64,000 nt of DNA, taken from Marisa cornuarietis. Its lineage: Eukaryota; Mollusca; Gastropoda; Architaenioglossa; Ampullariidae. Position 1 is the stretch's first letter; each line of letters opens with the position of its first letter. This document shows positions 10,832 through 21,927 of this stretch, piece after piece. The notes under the pieces are model-generated. The model was not told the origin of the DNA. It did no database searches and saw only the letters and a list, made by a program, of their open reading frames with translations. The DNA lies in the NCBI GenBank assembly GCA_004794655.1, contig SMMW01000001.1, forward strand, positions 16,156,501-16,220,500, given 5' to 3'. A program made the position numbers and the translations under genes.

Positions 10832-12203
10832 ACCCAGCGGTAGCTGACTCCTAATGGCGCATGGTATTGCAATTCCGTTCTTCGCAGCTGAAGACTCTGA
10901 AGATTTCTCTCTGAATACTGGAGTTTTCGCGAAAAGCCGCTCCTTACCTAACCCTAGCCTAACAAACGTCTTCCCAGGCATGAATCCTTTCACCTATCGA
11001 CACTACAATACCATGCACACGGACAGATAATCTAGCCTACACTATTAACAAAGTTGGCATGACGCTTTATTAACTTTATTAAAATTATTTCTAAATATTT
11101 GCATCACTGCGATAACGACTGTTTAGGAGTGATTTCCACAGAAATGATGCAATAATCAGTGGGTTGTATCATAGTCATTTGACTTCCCTAAAAAGATTAA
11201 AAATAACCTTTCTTCCAACATAAAATTACCATTTTCAATACCAAAACATTTGAGTCGAGAAATGTAGTACTTCTGGGATGTTATGTTATTGAACTGGACA
11301 GGTAGGAAAATAATTATGATGTTGGTGTCCGACAAGAGAGTAGTTTTATTCAAACATAATGTGGCATTGTGAAGACCAAATTAGGCAACTCAGCTTGATA
11401 CTTACATACCAAAAGTTGCTTGAATTTCCAGCTGTTATCTTATCAACAGCAGTAGGTGTTGGTCCGTTCATATGAAAGGGGGAAAGCACTGGACTAGGAA
11501 TGTAGTCTGACAGGTCAATAAAATATCGATCAAGTCGGTGTGCTTATCACGATTTTGATATTTTATTGGCTGAAGGCTGGGGTTAACATTTAAAAAAAAA
11601 TGCAGCAGATATCCGATATTTATGTTACAGGGTATTTTTATACTGTGATATTTCACGACTCCAATGCTGTCGTCCCGTTGCTATCAAGCCCACAGATCTA
11701 ACAAGATTCATTTATTAATTTATATGTATTTCTTAACCCTTTTATTTCTATTGGTTTCATTGAATAACAAAGTTTTTTGAAGTTTATTTCCCAGTGGTTT
11801 TGATGTGGAATCACGTGCAAAAAATATTTTATGCAAACCAAATTTTACAAAATATCTCTGTACAAACGTATTAATTTTATAAATTTAACATAAAAATATA
11901 CGACATATAAATATACTGTCTTTACTTTTTGGTAATCAATAGGTTAAACGTTTCTCTTTTTATCTCTTAATCCACGTCGTCCCCCCTCATCTAAAATATC
12001 ATCTGTAGCAACGTACCTGAAGATGACCAGATGTTACACCCTTTACAAAGGATAAGTTTGCTGAACAAATGTTGCTGTACGTGTACGAGGAAAAGAAAAC
12101 CAAAAATCACGTTTACGTCCTGAGAACGACACCATGATTTTGCATTGAACAGTCGGTTTGAATTCCAATAATATCTAATTCCAACTTTTGTCCATCAGTT
12201 CAA
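10832..12203. other. intergenic, AT-rich, nothing recognised
   Basis: This lies between the plus-strand C4-like gene and the intronless minus ORF. Open frames are short and not bounded by plausible splice sites. I see no repeat shared with the rest of the window. Confidence 0.5.
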
Positions 12204-13577
12204 TCACTCAAGAGGCTTCAGTCTGGCCGGGTTCTTCAGGCGCTTGTAGGGAGTCGGCTGGCCGTAGTTGGTGTTCCACGATGGCGGACGCTGCAAGGAG
12301 TGGACCAGCTTCTTGTGCATCGTCCCTAGACGCAGCTGCTCCTCTTTATCCAACCGTCTCCGGCGAATAAATTCTGGAGCATCAGCTGGCGGGTCGTCGA
12401 CTGAACGGTACCTGCGCATGCCTGGCTCGGCCTGTTCTCGGTCCTGTACCAGCCGATGGTGAGGTCTACATGCCGTCAGCTGCATCCAGTCGCGCCAGGA
12501 ATGGGTAGACGTGTCCGGGTGGAAGCCAAGGCTGTGGTAGGTGTAAGGTTGAACGCAGGGAAAGTGCGTGCACTTGTGGTTGGGAGTGACGGCGTATGGA
12601 CAGGTATCCAGCACCATTTTGTCGGGGTCGTTTGAGTTAGTTGCCTCCTGCTCAGAGGGGAGACGACCAGTGTCTGGTCCAGGTCCAGAAAATGCTCCTC
12701 CCCCTGTCGGAAAGCAGTTGATGTGTGGGGGCGAAAACACGTCTGTGGTTTGGTCACTTCCGGAAGACATATTGCCTGCTTGAACCTGTTCTCTCAAGCT
12801 CAGTCCCCACGTCGTTGCTTTTAGTTTCTTTAAGTTTCCATCTTGGTTTCTTGTTGCTAGACCTGAATGCAAACTGTTTTCATAGTCCTTGTCTGTATGA
12901 TATGAAAACAACTTCTGCGCTTCTGTTGAAAGATTTCTGCGAAGCCAGGTCCCCTTTCCTAGCGGATCTAGAACAGGAAGCAAGTTCGTTTTCCTGGGGA
13001 TAAGTTTTGCGTGAAGGAACTCACCATTTTGACTAGGAAGACGGATGTTGCTGCCATCATGTCGGTCACTTAAAGAAGCTGCTGCAGCCTTGACCTTGTC
13101 TTTAACTGGTGAAGCAGGCGTTTGCGCGCTTCCGTCCTCGCTGGACAACCGTCTCTGCGAGAAACGTCCCATGCTGACGTCATGCATGACGTCATCGCGA
13201 CGTCGACTCGCGAAGAATCTCGCTTCAGCCGAGATCGTGTCGGTCTCTGAAGATTCGGACAACCTGCGTCTCGTTCGAGGTGATGTTGTTGTTGCTAGCG
13301 GGTCGCGGGATGCTTGCTGGGCCGCGTTCAGACGTGCAGGACTGGGAGGCGCCCGCATGTCCGTCAACTCGTCTCGCAGGCGGCGCAACTCGCGGTCTCG
13401 CTCGCTCTCCAGCGCAGCCATGTTCCGCTCGATGCCACGAACTTCCAGCGCCAGGCGGCGCCTCTGAACCGCATTCCGTCGCCTCGCTTTCATGGTGGGC
13501 AAGTGGTCCGTCTCTCGAGGGACATGCAAGGGCGCACGGCGGGTCCCTGCTATTGAAACGAGACAGAACGCGTGCAT
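12204..13577 (-). CDS. uncharacterised intronless ORF, about 457 aa
   Basis: A long uninterrupted minus-strand frame, far above the usual ORF length here, with locally higher GC. I do not recognise the family. The first ATG is at 13577; an internal ATG at 13493 (MKARRRNAVQRRRLALEVRG) gives a basic start and may be the real one. Residues about 30-75 look like a basic coiled coil (ERNMAALESERDRELRRLRD). A Ser/Arg-rich low-complexity region follows. The C-terminal third is rich in His, Tyr, Trp and Pro (CPYAVTPNHKCTHFPC; SWRDWMQL; RRRRLDKEEQLRLGT; PPSWNTNYGQPTPYKRL). No signal peptide or membrane segment is visible. It could be the main exon of a lineage-restricted or fast-evolving gene; a cilium or sperm-tail role would be guesswork. 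Confidence 0.55.
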   Translation of the reverse strand: MHAFCLVSIAGTRRAPLHVPRETDHLPTMKARRRNAVQRRRLALEVRGIERNMAALESERDRELRRLRDELTDMRAPPSPARLNAAQQASRDPLATTTSPRTRRRLSESSETDTISAEARFFASRRRDDVMHDVSMGRFSQRRLSSEDGSAQTPASPVKDKVKAAAASLSDRHDGSNIRLPSQNGEFLHAKLIPRKTNLLPVLDPLGKGTWLRRNLSTEAQKLFSYHTDKDYENSLHSGLATRNQDGNLKKLKATTWGLSLREQVQAGNMSSGSDQTTDVFSPPHINCFPTGGGAFSGPGPDTGRLPSEQEATNSNDPDKMVLDTCPYAVTPNHKCTHFPCVQPYTYHSLGFHPDTSTHSWRDWMQLTACRPHHRLVQDREQAEPGMRRYRSVDDPPADAPEFIRRRRLDKEEQLRLGTMHKKLVHSLQRPPSWNTNYGQPTPYKRLKNPARLKPLE

Positions 13578-15552
13578 CTTCGGGTGTAGGAGTAGCTAAA
13601 ACTCTTGGCCACCCGTTGATATGAACCACGAAGAACGCACTAGGTCTTGCTGTAGATTTCTCCGCCAGTAACTAAAGCAGACTGACGTTTTTTCCCCGGC
13701 GAAGTCGATTGTGCTAGTCTGGCGACGGGGAACGGTGTGGATAAAAAGCCATGCAATCAGAACATTTATTTCCCCGAGTCACTTGGCACTGCCGTATCAG
13801 CGGGTTTAGCAAGTCGCCTAATTTGGCGGGCAGCTTCTATCTGAGTCTCTAAGAGACCGTTAAAAGCACCACCTGCCTGCCTTTTTTTTAAGCCCTTCTT
13901 ATGCGGCTGAAAATAAAGTGTGCCGGCTAGTCAAACCACTGTCTTTTCCGTATCCGTGAAGCAGTTGTTAGACACCTGTAAAACTTGAGAGTCGTGTTAT
14001 TTTCGCTCTTATTTTTGTAACAATTTTTGTAAAAAGGGTGTTGAGAGAAATGAATTAATGGAAACGTTGACGTAACTCGGTCGTTCCGTGTGTTGATCCA
14101 CCCCCACCCCCCTCCAACTAGACGATGTTACTACCTACAGTATATCGTGTAACCACCAGCACTATTAGTGACTCACGAGAAATTGATCCAAGCACTTGAT
14201 TTTCGCGCCAGGTTGCTACCGTGGTCAGTTGGCAGTGCTACCGCGCAGATATCTGCTGTCAAAGTGAATTTCTGAACACAGGTAGGGTAGACCTTGGGGA
14301 GGCAGGCAACCATATTTTGTAGGGTGTCGCGTGGAGATAAAACGTGGCGATTTAATTAACCTCGGACTAGCGTAACCACGGAGAGTAGTACACAGGAGTT
14401 TCATATACCCCAGGTTTAATAATCAACTTAATCGATGTACCTCGAGCCAGTGCAAAATCCACATCATCATGCAATTGTCTCATCGGGTAGAGGCGTAGTG
14501 GAGAAAATCTGTCTTGGGTGGGAAGGGGATGGGGAGCGAGGCAACCGTCATTATTCCCGTTTATTGGTACAAGCTCCCGGTGTTGCTGGCCCTGGCTTTT
14601 GATTTCTCGTTAATTTTTCCCCCCTTTGTGTCAAGTGCAGCTGTGGCAAGGGTGACGAAATTGCTCGAGCTGCTCGATCGCCCCTAAGTGATTTAGCTGC
14701 GAGTTCTTTATGCCGTGATCGAACGTTTCGTACGTGATCTCATTGTGTTTACTAGATTGCTGCGACAAAAGCTGACCAAGTATTTGTAAATGCCTTTTAG
14801 TGTTCGTCAGCTCGGTTGTCTTACACGACTACATTTTAGTTCACTGTTATGTTGACTAAGATCTACCAAGGCGTTTAGGTTACACTTTCCAGGTACAGCT
14901 GGGGTGGTGGGGTAGGGGACGCAAAAGACGGCTTTGGATGTTTTGTATATTATTATTATCCTGAGTAGCAAAATAAAGGATTGGACAGATTCATACCTTA
15001 AAAGTACTTGGGGATTGGGTTTTATTTTACATATAGGTAAGACATCCACACATAAGCATTTAATTTCTTTATTATTTACATTAGTAGATATAAATAGTAT
15101 TACACCAGGTGCTGGCACCACTAAAATAAGTGTCTATTATGCACCATCAGTATATTCTTGAGGTATATTATCACCCACAGAAATAAACATTTTATGGCAG
15201 TGACATTAAAATTCCCAACATTGTCAAAATCTGGTCTTAAAATGCATAAATTTTACTGCAGTTAGTGATACACACCAAAGTTTATCCCCTTGTGGTTATG
15301 TGCTAATAATTATTCGATACCCACCTGTCTCATTCTGTCAGTGATTAGAGACGGTTTTAACTAGCTATTAAAAAGCTGTAAAAAACAACCATAAAGATAG
15401 CCCTCATGAACAACCAACCAGCCCAAAGAATGTCGTGACAGCCTGCAGCCTTTTGTTCCTGTCAAAAGATCACAGCAACAAGATGGTGACCTCCATGCCG
15501 GTCAGCAGGAAGAAAAAGTAAGTGAATGATGTCTGTTGATACAGTGGAGTCT
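13578..15552. other. intergenic region, no gene seen
   Basis: This holds the probable promoter of the minus ORF (GC-rich near 13600-13900) and the 3' flank of NUDT22. I see a C-rich run near 14100 but no recognisable coding exon or repeat. Confidence 0.45.
15068..15073 (-). promoter_or_regulatory. candidate NUDT22 polyadenylation signal
   Basis: Minus-strand AATAAA (plus TTTATT) lies about 480 bases beyond the NUDT22 stop codon. It is the nearest canonical hexamer I could find, not a proven site. Confidence 0.35.
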
Positions 15553-18500
15553 CTAGAGTCCATTGCATAGTTTATACAAAATGACACAACCTTTGGCTGA
15601 GGGGGCTACCTGTGCCCACAGAGAAGGGTTTGCTGTTTCCATGGTGATGATCTGTGATAAAGGCACAAGCATGATGTTTGTTGACTCATCTGCTTCAGCG
15701 TGATCTCCTTGTCTGTACAAAGCAAGCACTGTGTCTTTGGACAAGCTGCATCTGCATGAGATGGTGACATAAAGACTGGATTAGCAGGCACTACAAGATT
15801 TATCTGTAAAAGTGCTAATGCCAAGACTAAATTATTATTCTTCTGTCATTGTGGCTAACTGCACCACAACTTCACAGCTTCTACTTCTCATCAGGCCCTC
15901 TCCTCTCTACAGTTACTGTTATATATAATTATATGTTTATATTTGTATGTTTATTTATTATATATTTATATTATAAATTAACTCACTTTAAATTTTATGT
16001 TGACTGATTCATTCCATAGTTAGTACAGCTGAACTGAAAACACCTATCCAAGAAATATACTCAAATGAACAAGAAAATTGTTTTGAAATCTCTGTTTATT
16101 TTAAAATAATAAGAACAAGAATGCTTGTATTAGCTCAGTATCCCACCATATAGTCAGGTTCTCCATGTTTCACATTACCAGACCATACATATAGAATACA
16201 GCTGATAGGGGAAGAGTGTAAAATAACAGTGCTCGCTAAAAACACACATGCACAAACACACACACATTGAGAATACACACTTCTTAACCATGGAAAATGC
16301 AGGATTTTAGTAAGGTATTTCCGAACTAAGAAAATTTTAACTGGCCTCTTGAAGCTTGGAATAGGCTGTATGGTTCTAACTGAGAATGGTAGTGAGCTCC
16401 ATAAGAGAAGGATCACTTGATGGTGTGAATGTGGCAGATGTAGGATAGTGTGATCTGCCATGGAACACAGGTATCTCAATGGAGAGTAAAGTGTGAGTGT
16501 ATTACACAGGTGAGCCACTAATGAAGCTAAGATATCTTATTGCCAGCTTGTATTTAACTCAACCTTGAACAGCAAGCCAGTGAAGCATAGGAGAGGAGGT
16601 TGGACATGACTACACTTTCTTTACTTGAGAACAAGGCGTGTAATAATAATGTGTAGTTGCATCATGCAGCATCACCACCAAGATAGGTTGCACTTTCTGT
16701 GCTGACCAGTAATGATAAATGAGCATTAGGTAACAGTGGGCAGTGAGATACGTGTAGGCACTCTGAACAACATAAAGATGAAGTACAAGAATAGAACCTA
16801 ATGCAATGGATAAAAGTATGATGGGATATAGGTAATATTAACAGTGTAGAGATGGAGTAGTTACATAATAGTTCACATGACAGACAATATTGTAAAAGGA
16901 GTTAAGGATAGTAATATGGCAGAGTTCTAAAGGCTCTTGCTAAAACTGTAGCATGTCGATTATATGGTGTGGACAGTCAATGAGTAGAGAGTTGGCATAA
17001 TCAAGTCTTGACAGAACTAGTGAACCAACCCAGTACCTTTGCAGTCTAAACATCAAGTTACAGTCTGATGGCACTGATCTGAAGAATAGCTGCATAAGTC
17101 AAGCAACAAATACGAGTTATATGGTGATTGTCATGAGATAACTCTAGGGGGTAGGTAACAATCGACCCACTTAGTGTCCAGAGCGCCTTGTTTACAAGCC
17201 CGAGGCCCTTCGGCGAGGAAGTAAGGGGCGTATGTTTGGTATGGACGCCTAAATGGCGAGTGGAACAGACGACGCTAAGTGATTTCGGCCGCCATGCGAG
17301 ACCGATGGCTGGCTAAACGTCAACAAGTCTGGGGAGAGGGAGAAAGATACCTAGAGGCGCGCACCTGGTTCCCGCCAGACCACGTAATAGGACAGGGGGG
17401 AGGGAGGTTTAGCCACCTGACCGCAACCACCTGTAGGCGTGGCCAGTGGTCAGAGAGAGATTACCTCCTGTGGATTGCTGGCTATACTTGTTGCTGATTG
17501 GATGATGAGTGAGTGACCAATGGCATCCCTCGATGTATGTATCTGTGAGAATGTAGAGAGATAAATAGAGAGACAAGAACACACTTCACTTGCTTTTCGG
17601 CGAACGTCTGAGTGGGGGAGCAACGGGTCACCAGCTGAAGCGACTTCAGCTTTCTAACGCCAGCTACACTTCTGCCTCGGACCGAGTCTTAGCCACGAGG
17701 GCAAGACTCGGGAGGAAAGAAGTCGGGTTAGAGAACCTTGAGAGAAGGAGGCAAGTAATTGACGACGGACTGTCAAGACTGCCTGCTGTCGTCGTGGAAA
17801 GGAAAGGGCTGTGTGACTGTGGGCTCGCTCTACCGGTGTGAGAGGTAGAGGCTCAACGTTGAGGCCGCTAGAAGTCGTCGGTTCTCAAGGGCTGAGACCG
17901 TCTGTGGTGGTGTTCGTCTGCCGGTTGTACGAGGCATTACAGTCGTCGAAGAACCCACGTGTGTACCCTCGAGTGGTACAAGGCTCGAATCTGGGTCACC
18001 GGGAGAAGCAGTCGTCGCTCTCTGACAGTTCGAGGGAGGAAGATGTCGGACCATCAGACATCACGTCGAGGAAAGCGTCAGTGGGTCGTGACAGTCAGCA
18101 GAAGTATTGGACTCACAACAAACCAGCTGTAACAGAGCTAAGTTGGTGCGTTTGCGAGCGTGTATGGTATTTGTAACGAGAGGTAACAGCACTGTAACAT
18201 TAGAAGTATGCTTTAGCACGGATAGTATTGGGACCCCCCTAGACGAGTCCATTTGATTGTGTTTTGTTTGAAATGGTTTTTGTAATTAATAAATCTTTTC
18301 TTTATTGTTCCATTGAAATCACACGTCGTTGAGTATTGTGTTCGGGGAAGAGCAGGGGTGGGGGCTCGTGAGCCAAGTTGTGTAATTGAATGACCGACGT
18401 GTGATTATCGTGTGTTTTCCCCTGCAATTAATGTTGACGTGGGCGGCTAGTGTTGAGTAACTAGTGCCCACGTGCCCATTAACCGGGGCCAGTATTCACG

Positions 18501-20931
18501 TTCTGGTGGAAAGACCAGGGATACTGCCACAGTGATCAAGGAACATGTCATTTGAGGGGATGCGGACCAAACTGTGGAAAGAAAATATGAAGGGAATGGT
18601 ATGGTAGATGACAGGAATTTAAAAAGCAGAGATTCTGTCTTGTCCTTCAATTTCAGTTTGATACTGGTCATTCAAGACTTCACATCTGTGATACAGCCTT
18701 TCAACTGTGTTGTCAATGTCAAAGTGTGGCATGAGGCCTACAGCTGTGTAAGAAAAGAAGACTCTACATATAAGATGATTAGCTGTTCATGTTTGAAGGT
18801 ATCTTGATGTGTCCAATGATGCTAACTTCTATACAATTTTGATTAGGTGCTTTCACAGTTACACAATGGTGGTGTGTGTTTTGGAGAAAATTTGTTAATG
18901 TGTTGGACCTTTGAATGTTTTGCTAGGAAATGGAAGATTTGGTTGTAGATTGGATGCATTGGTATCTGGCAATCATGAAGCATTTATTTTGTCTTCTGGA
19001 GGCTGAAACATTATTAAGTAATGTCTATTGCATTACAAGCATTTGGAGTATAATTCTCTAGTATTTGTTACAGTGTTTGAAGTCCCCTATTTCAGTGGGT
19101 GCTAATATGACTGAAATATTTTTTTATTTAATTCTTGGTGGAGGATTTGCTTGTCTTTCTCATAAAAAGTTCAGCTAATGGTTTTTACACTCACCCTACT
19201 AGAAACTCAAGACTGGGTCTGCAGGCACTGGTAGTGTTCTGAGCTATGCCCATCAACAGAGGTGGTGATAGGTTAGTAAGACTGATGTTTACCTGCAAAA
19301 TAAACCTAATGTCACATGCATAATACATTAAACACTTACCAACTACAATGGGCAATGCCATGTACCTAAGGAAAGAAATGACAAAAATCATGCCATGACC
19401 ATGTTTGACTAGTTACTGTTAACATGACCAGTTAACATGTGAACCTCTTAGATGCTGTAAAACTGATCATTCCATGTAAATGTGCATAGTGTCACTTTTA
19501 CTTTCCTCATTCACTGACTCATGGTTCATGTAGATGCTCAGTCACTGAAAACTTATTTATTTCACCTTCGCATGGTTTTAATTAAAATGGTTATTGCACA
19601 TATTTATTCTTTTGAAAAACTTCCAGACACAAAGATAAAATAATTGTGAACTGCCCATTATAAATACTTGCATAGCTTATATAGTGTCCCTATAAACTGA
19701 AGTGGTATGGAATAGTTTTGAAGCTTGCTGAGAAAATGTGTTGAGGAATATCAGATCATTCTGAGACAGTTTTTTGATATGCCATATTACAGTATAATAT
19801 TATTGTTTTCACCTCATCTCGAATTTCACGCAGAATAGAATCAAATATTTCATGAGCCACTGCTTGTGATGTCATTTGGCTATAATCCACATCTGCTGCT
19901 GGAATCTTGCCCACAAGCTCCTGGAGAGAAAATGTCCACCTCACAAACAATTTAAAATATCTTAAGTCAGTTGTAACAGATTATTTTTTGAGGGATTCTT
20001 TTGAAATAGTGACATATGATCTTTTCACATTTCAGATATATATATATATAAACTTCAAGTTTACTTCTCCTGCAGACATTCAGAACAATTGGATGTGTAT
20101 ATGTATACATTAACTTTACATAAATGTGAATACTGATGTGATTGTGTACATAATCTTAAATGCACATATGCCCACAGTGATACACGGGCATATATTAAAT
20201 GAAAGCAGTTTTTTTTTAAATTCCAGTTAGAAGCAGCATTTGGTATGTTCATGTGAATGATTAGAAAATACAACTGTAACGCATGTAACAATATATAATG
20301 TGACTGATACTTGTCTCGGGGTTTTTGCTTTCATAAAACTACTTATAAACAAACACTACCTCTCCTGAACCCAAATGCATAATTTTTGAATGCTAAATTC
20401 TCTTCCCATCCTCTATCCCCAGCCATCGGTATAATGACATGGATGGCCGCTGCTGAGTACCTCAGGCTCTGCATGTCCTCCAGGAACATCCCACATCCCA
20501 GGTGCCTCAGCGCAATGTAGACTTCGCCTCAGGAAGATGACATGATTATCTTCAGTCAAAACAAATGCCCCAACTCCCATTGGATCGGAAAAGTACGCTT
20601 GGGGGTTGCAAAAATCTTTCTGTCCTCTTGAACGAAGCTGTTCGACATCAAAAGCCCAGTTAGTACCGATGTACTCTCGGTAGTCAGTGAGGCCCAGATT
20701 AAGAGTAAGCTTTCGATCAATGTCAATCATGACGGAATGTACTCGAAATTTTGTCCCGTTAAAAAGTCGCGGATTTTCGTGAAGTCGAGATTTCCAAATA
20801 GAATCGATTGAGGTTTCGTCTTCGGGTAAAGATCTTCGATTGAATTCCCTCATGACTTTAACTAAAGTTCTTTCTTCTGGTACAAGTTCCCCTTTACCAG
20901 CACAAAACATGATTTTTACGTCTGGATCCAT
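15553..20931 (-). CDS. NUDT22: UDP-glucose pyrophosphatase, Nudix hydrolase 22
   Basis: Four exons on the minus strand: 20931-20461, 19920-19813, 19292-19195 and 15751-15553. They total 876 bases (291 aa plus TAG), close to the roughly 300 aa of vertebrate NUDT22. Exon 1 opens MDPDVKIMF and contains the family blocks KFRVHSVMID, LGLTDYREYIGTNWAFD, QAYFSDPMGVGAFVLTED and MWDVPGGHAEPE. Exon 2 supplies the second half of a stretched Nudix box (HEIFDSILREIRDE), whose Glu residues bind metal. Exon 3 carries PPLLMGIAQNTTSA and exon 4 ends with APSAKGCVILY. The enzyme cleaves UDP-glucose/UDP-galactose to UMP and hexose-1-phosphate. The start codon is 207 bases from that of RSPH9 on the other strand. 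Intron 3 (15752-19194) is large and full of repeat debris. Confidence 0.95.
16135..17110 (-). mobile_element. decayed CR1/jockey-like LINE 3' fragment
   Basis: On the minus strand, 16518-16300 reads LYSPLRYLCSMADHTILHLP, then WSSLPFSVRTIQPIPSFKR. This matches the C-terminal end of the RT at 29622-30332 (YSPSRQLRSSSDDRILTVPV; WNSLPFHIRHLPTC). The upstream part (16900-17110) keeps the AATCAAGTCTTGACAGAAC block, equivalent to the 30060 segment. Stops and gaps abound. It lies in NUDT22 intron 3. Confidence 0.65.
17150..18530 (+). mobile_element. LTR-like block with hairpins, unclassified
   Basis: Within NUDT22 intron 3 this GC-richer block has a promoter-like arrangement: CCAAT at about 17517, GATAAATAG at about 17561, a long low-complexity open stretch rich in GTCGTC, then ATTAATAAATC at about 18285. 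Three inverted repeats follow at 18317-18406, 18437-18473 and 18490-18526. The order resembles U3-R-U5 plus leader of a retroelement. I found no TG...CA ends or target duplication, so the call is weak. Other possibilities are a SINE-like or rDNA-unrelated repeat. Confidence 0.3.
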
Positions 20932-21138
20932 CGTGTGGAAGTTTCTGTGCTGCCACGTTGAAGACTCTACTTTTCATGTTAGTCACCTACTGCCGAAAGA
21001 CCCGGAAGTAAACATCACTAAAGGAAACGAAAAATGCGCATGCGTTTTCTCGTAGCAACGCGACGCTAACAACCACAGTGGGTATTTGGGGTATTTGGCA
21101 GCGTATCCGTCCATTTTCCGATTCGGAAAAACGATTCG
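20932..21138. promoter_or_regulatory. putative bidirectional promoter NUDT22 / RSPH9
   Basis: Only 207 bases separate the two divergent start codons, so both transcripts must initiate here or within the neighbouring coding sequence. No TATA box stands out. Contains GCGCATGCG-like and CACAGTGGG motifs and TTCCG/CGGAAG elements of the kind ETS factors bind, which suit a housekeeping bidirectional promoter (inference). Confidence 0.6.
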
Positions 21139-21880
21139 ATGGAGTCAGGAGGTCTTCACCTGAATATCGACTATGTCGGTAGCAGTGGTGTAATTTTAAG
21201 TCCAGAGCGGAAGGCGGCTCTACAGACTTCGCTGGTCATTCTTCAGAACGAAAACAAGTTCAACAAAGTGTACTTTTGGGGCAAAATTATTGGTGTCAGT
21301 GACGATTATTATGTAGCACAAGGGGTCTACAGAGATGAATTGATCGGAAAGAGAACTTTTTACAGGTATTGTAATTTACAAGATAACGTTTACCGATTTC
21401 TTTATAGATGTAATAGATTCGTTTTGGAACTGCAACTGTAGATATAAATACACGTATGTTTTTCCTTTTTTTTCACCAGTCACCAGTTCATCTATTTTTC
21501 TAATACATTAATTATCATTTTATTAGTCTGCATTTATTTGAATATTAGTAATTGAAATGTGTGAAAGGAGTTTTGGTCTGACTTAAGGCAGCTGGAAAAC
21601 TGATCAGAGAACTTTGTATGTGCAGCAAAGACTGCATCCGCTGGGGTCTGCTTCCACCAGCAACACCAGAAATGCGTGCACAAAGCAACATGATACAAGG
21701 TCGATTCACGGGTGATCCCGCCCATGAATATGAATATATACAGAACAAAAAGGTTGGAGAAGGAGATGAAGAAAGAGAGGAGGAAGAAGTGGTAAAGAAT
21801 TGACAGTGTTGTTAAATGAAGATTTTATTATTTGAAACATATGAAAAAAACTCTTTTTTTAACAAATACACAGCTCATTT

Positions 21881-21927
<47 letters not shown>

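Noticed and set aside
13045..13624. Long plus-strand and other-frame ORFs over the 457-codon ORF
   Set aside because: They are shadows of the GC-rich minus-strand frame with poor composition and no domain signature.
17279..18176. Plus-strand ORFs in the LTR-like block
   Set aside because: They are low complexity, lack an RT, protease or gag signature, and stop at arbitrary points. Kept only as part of the weak LTR-like call.
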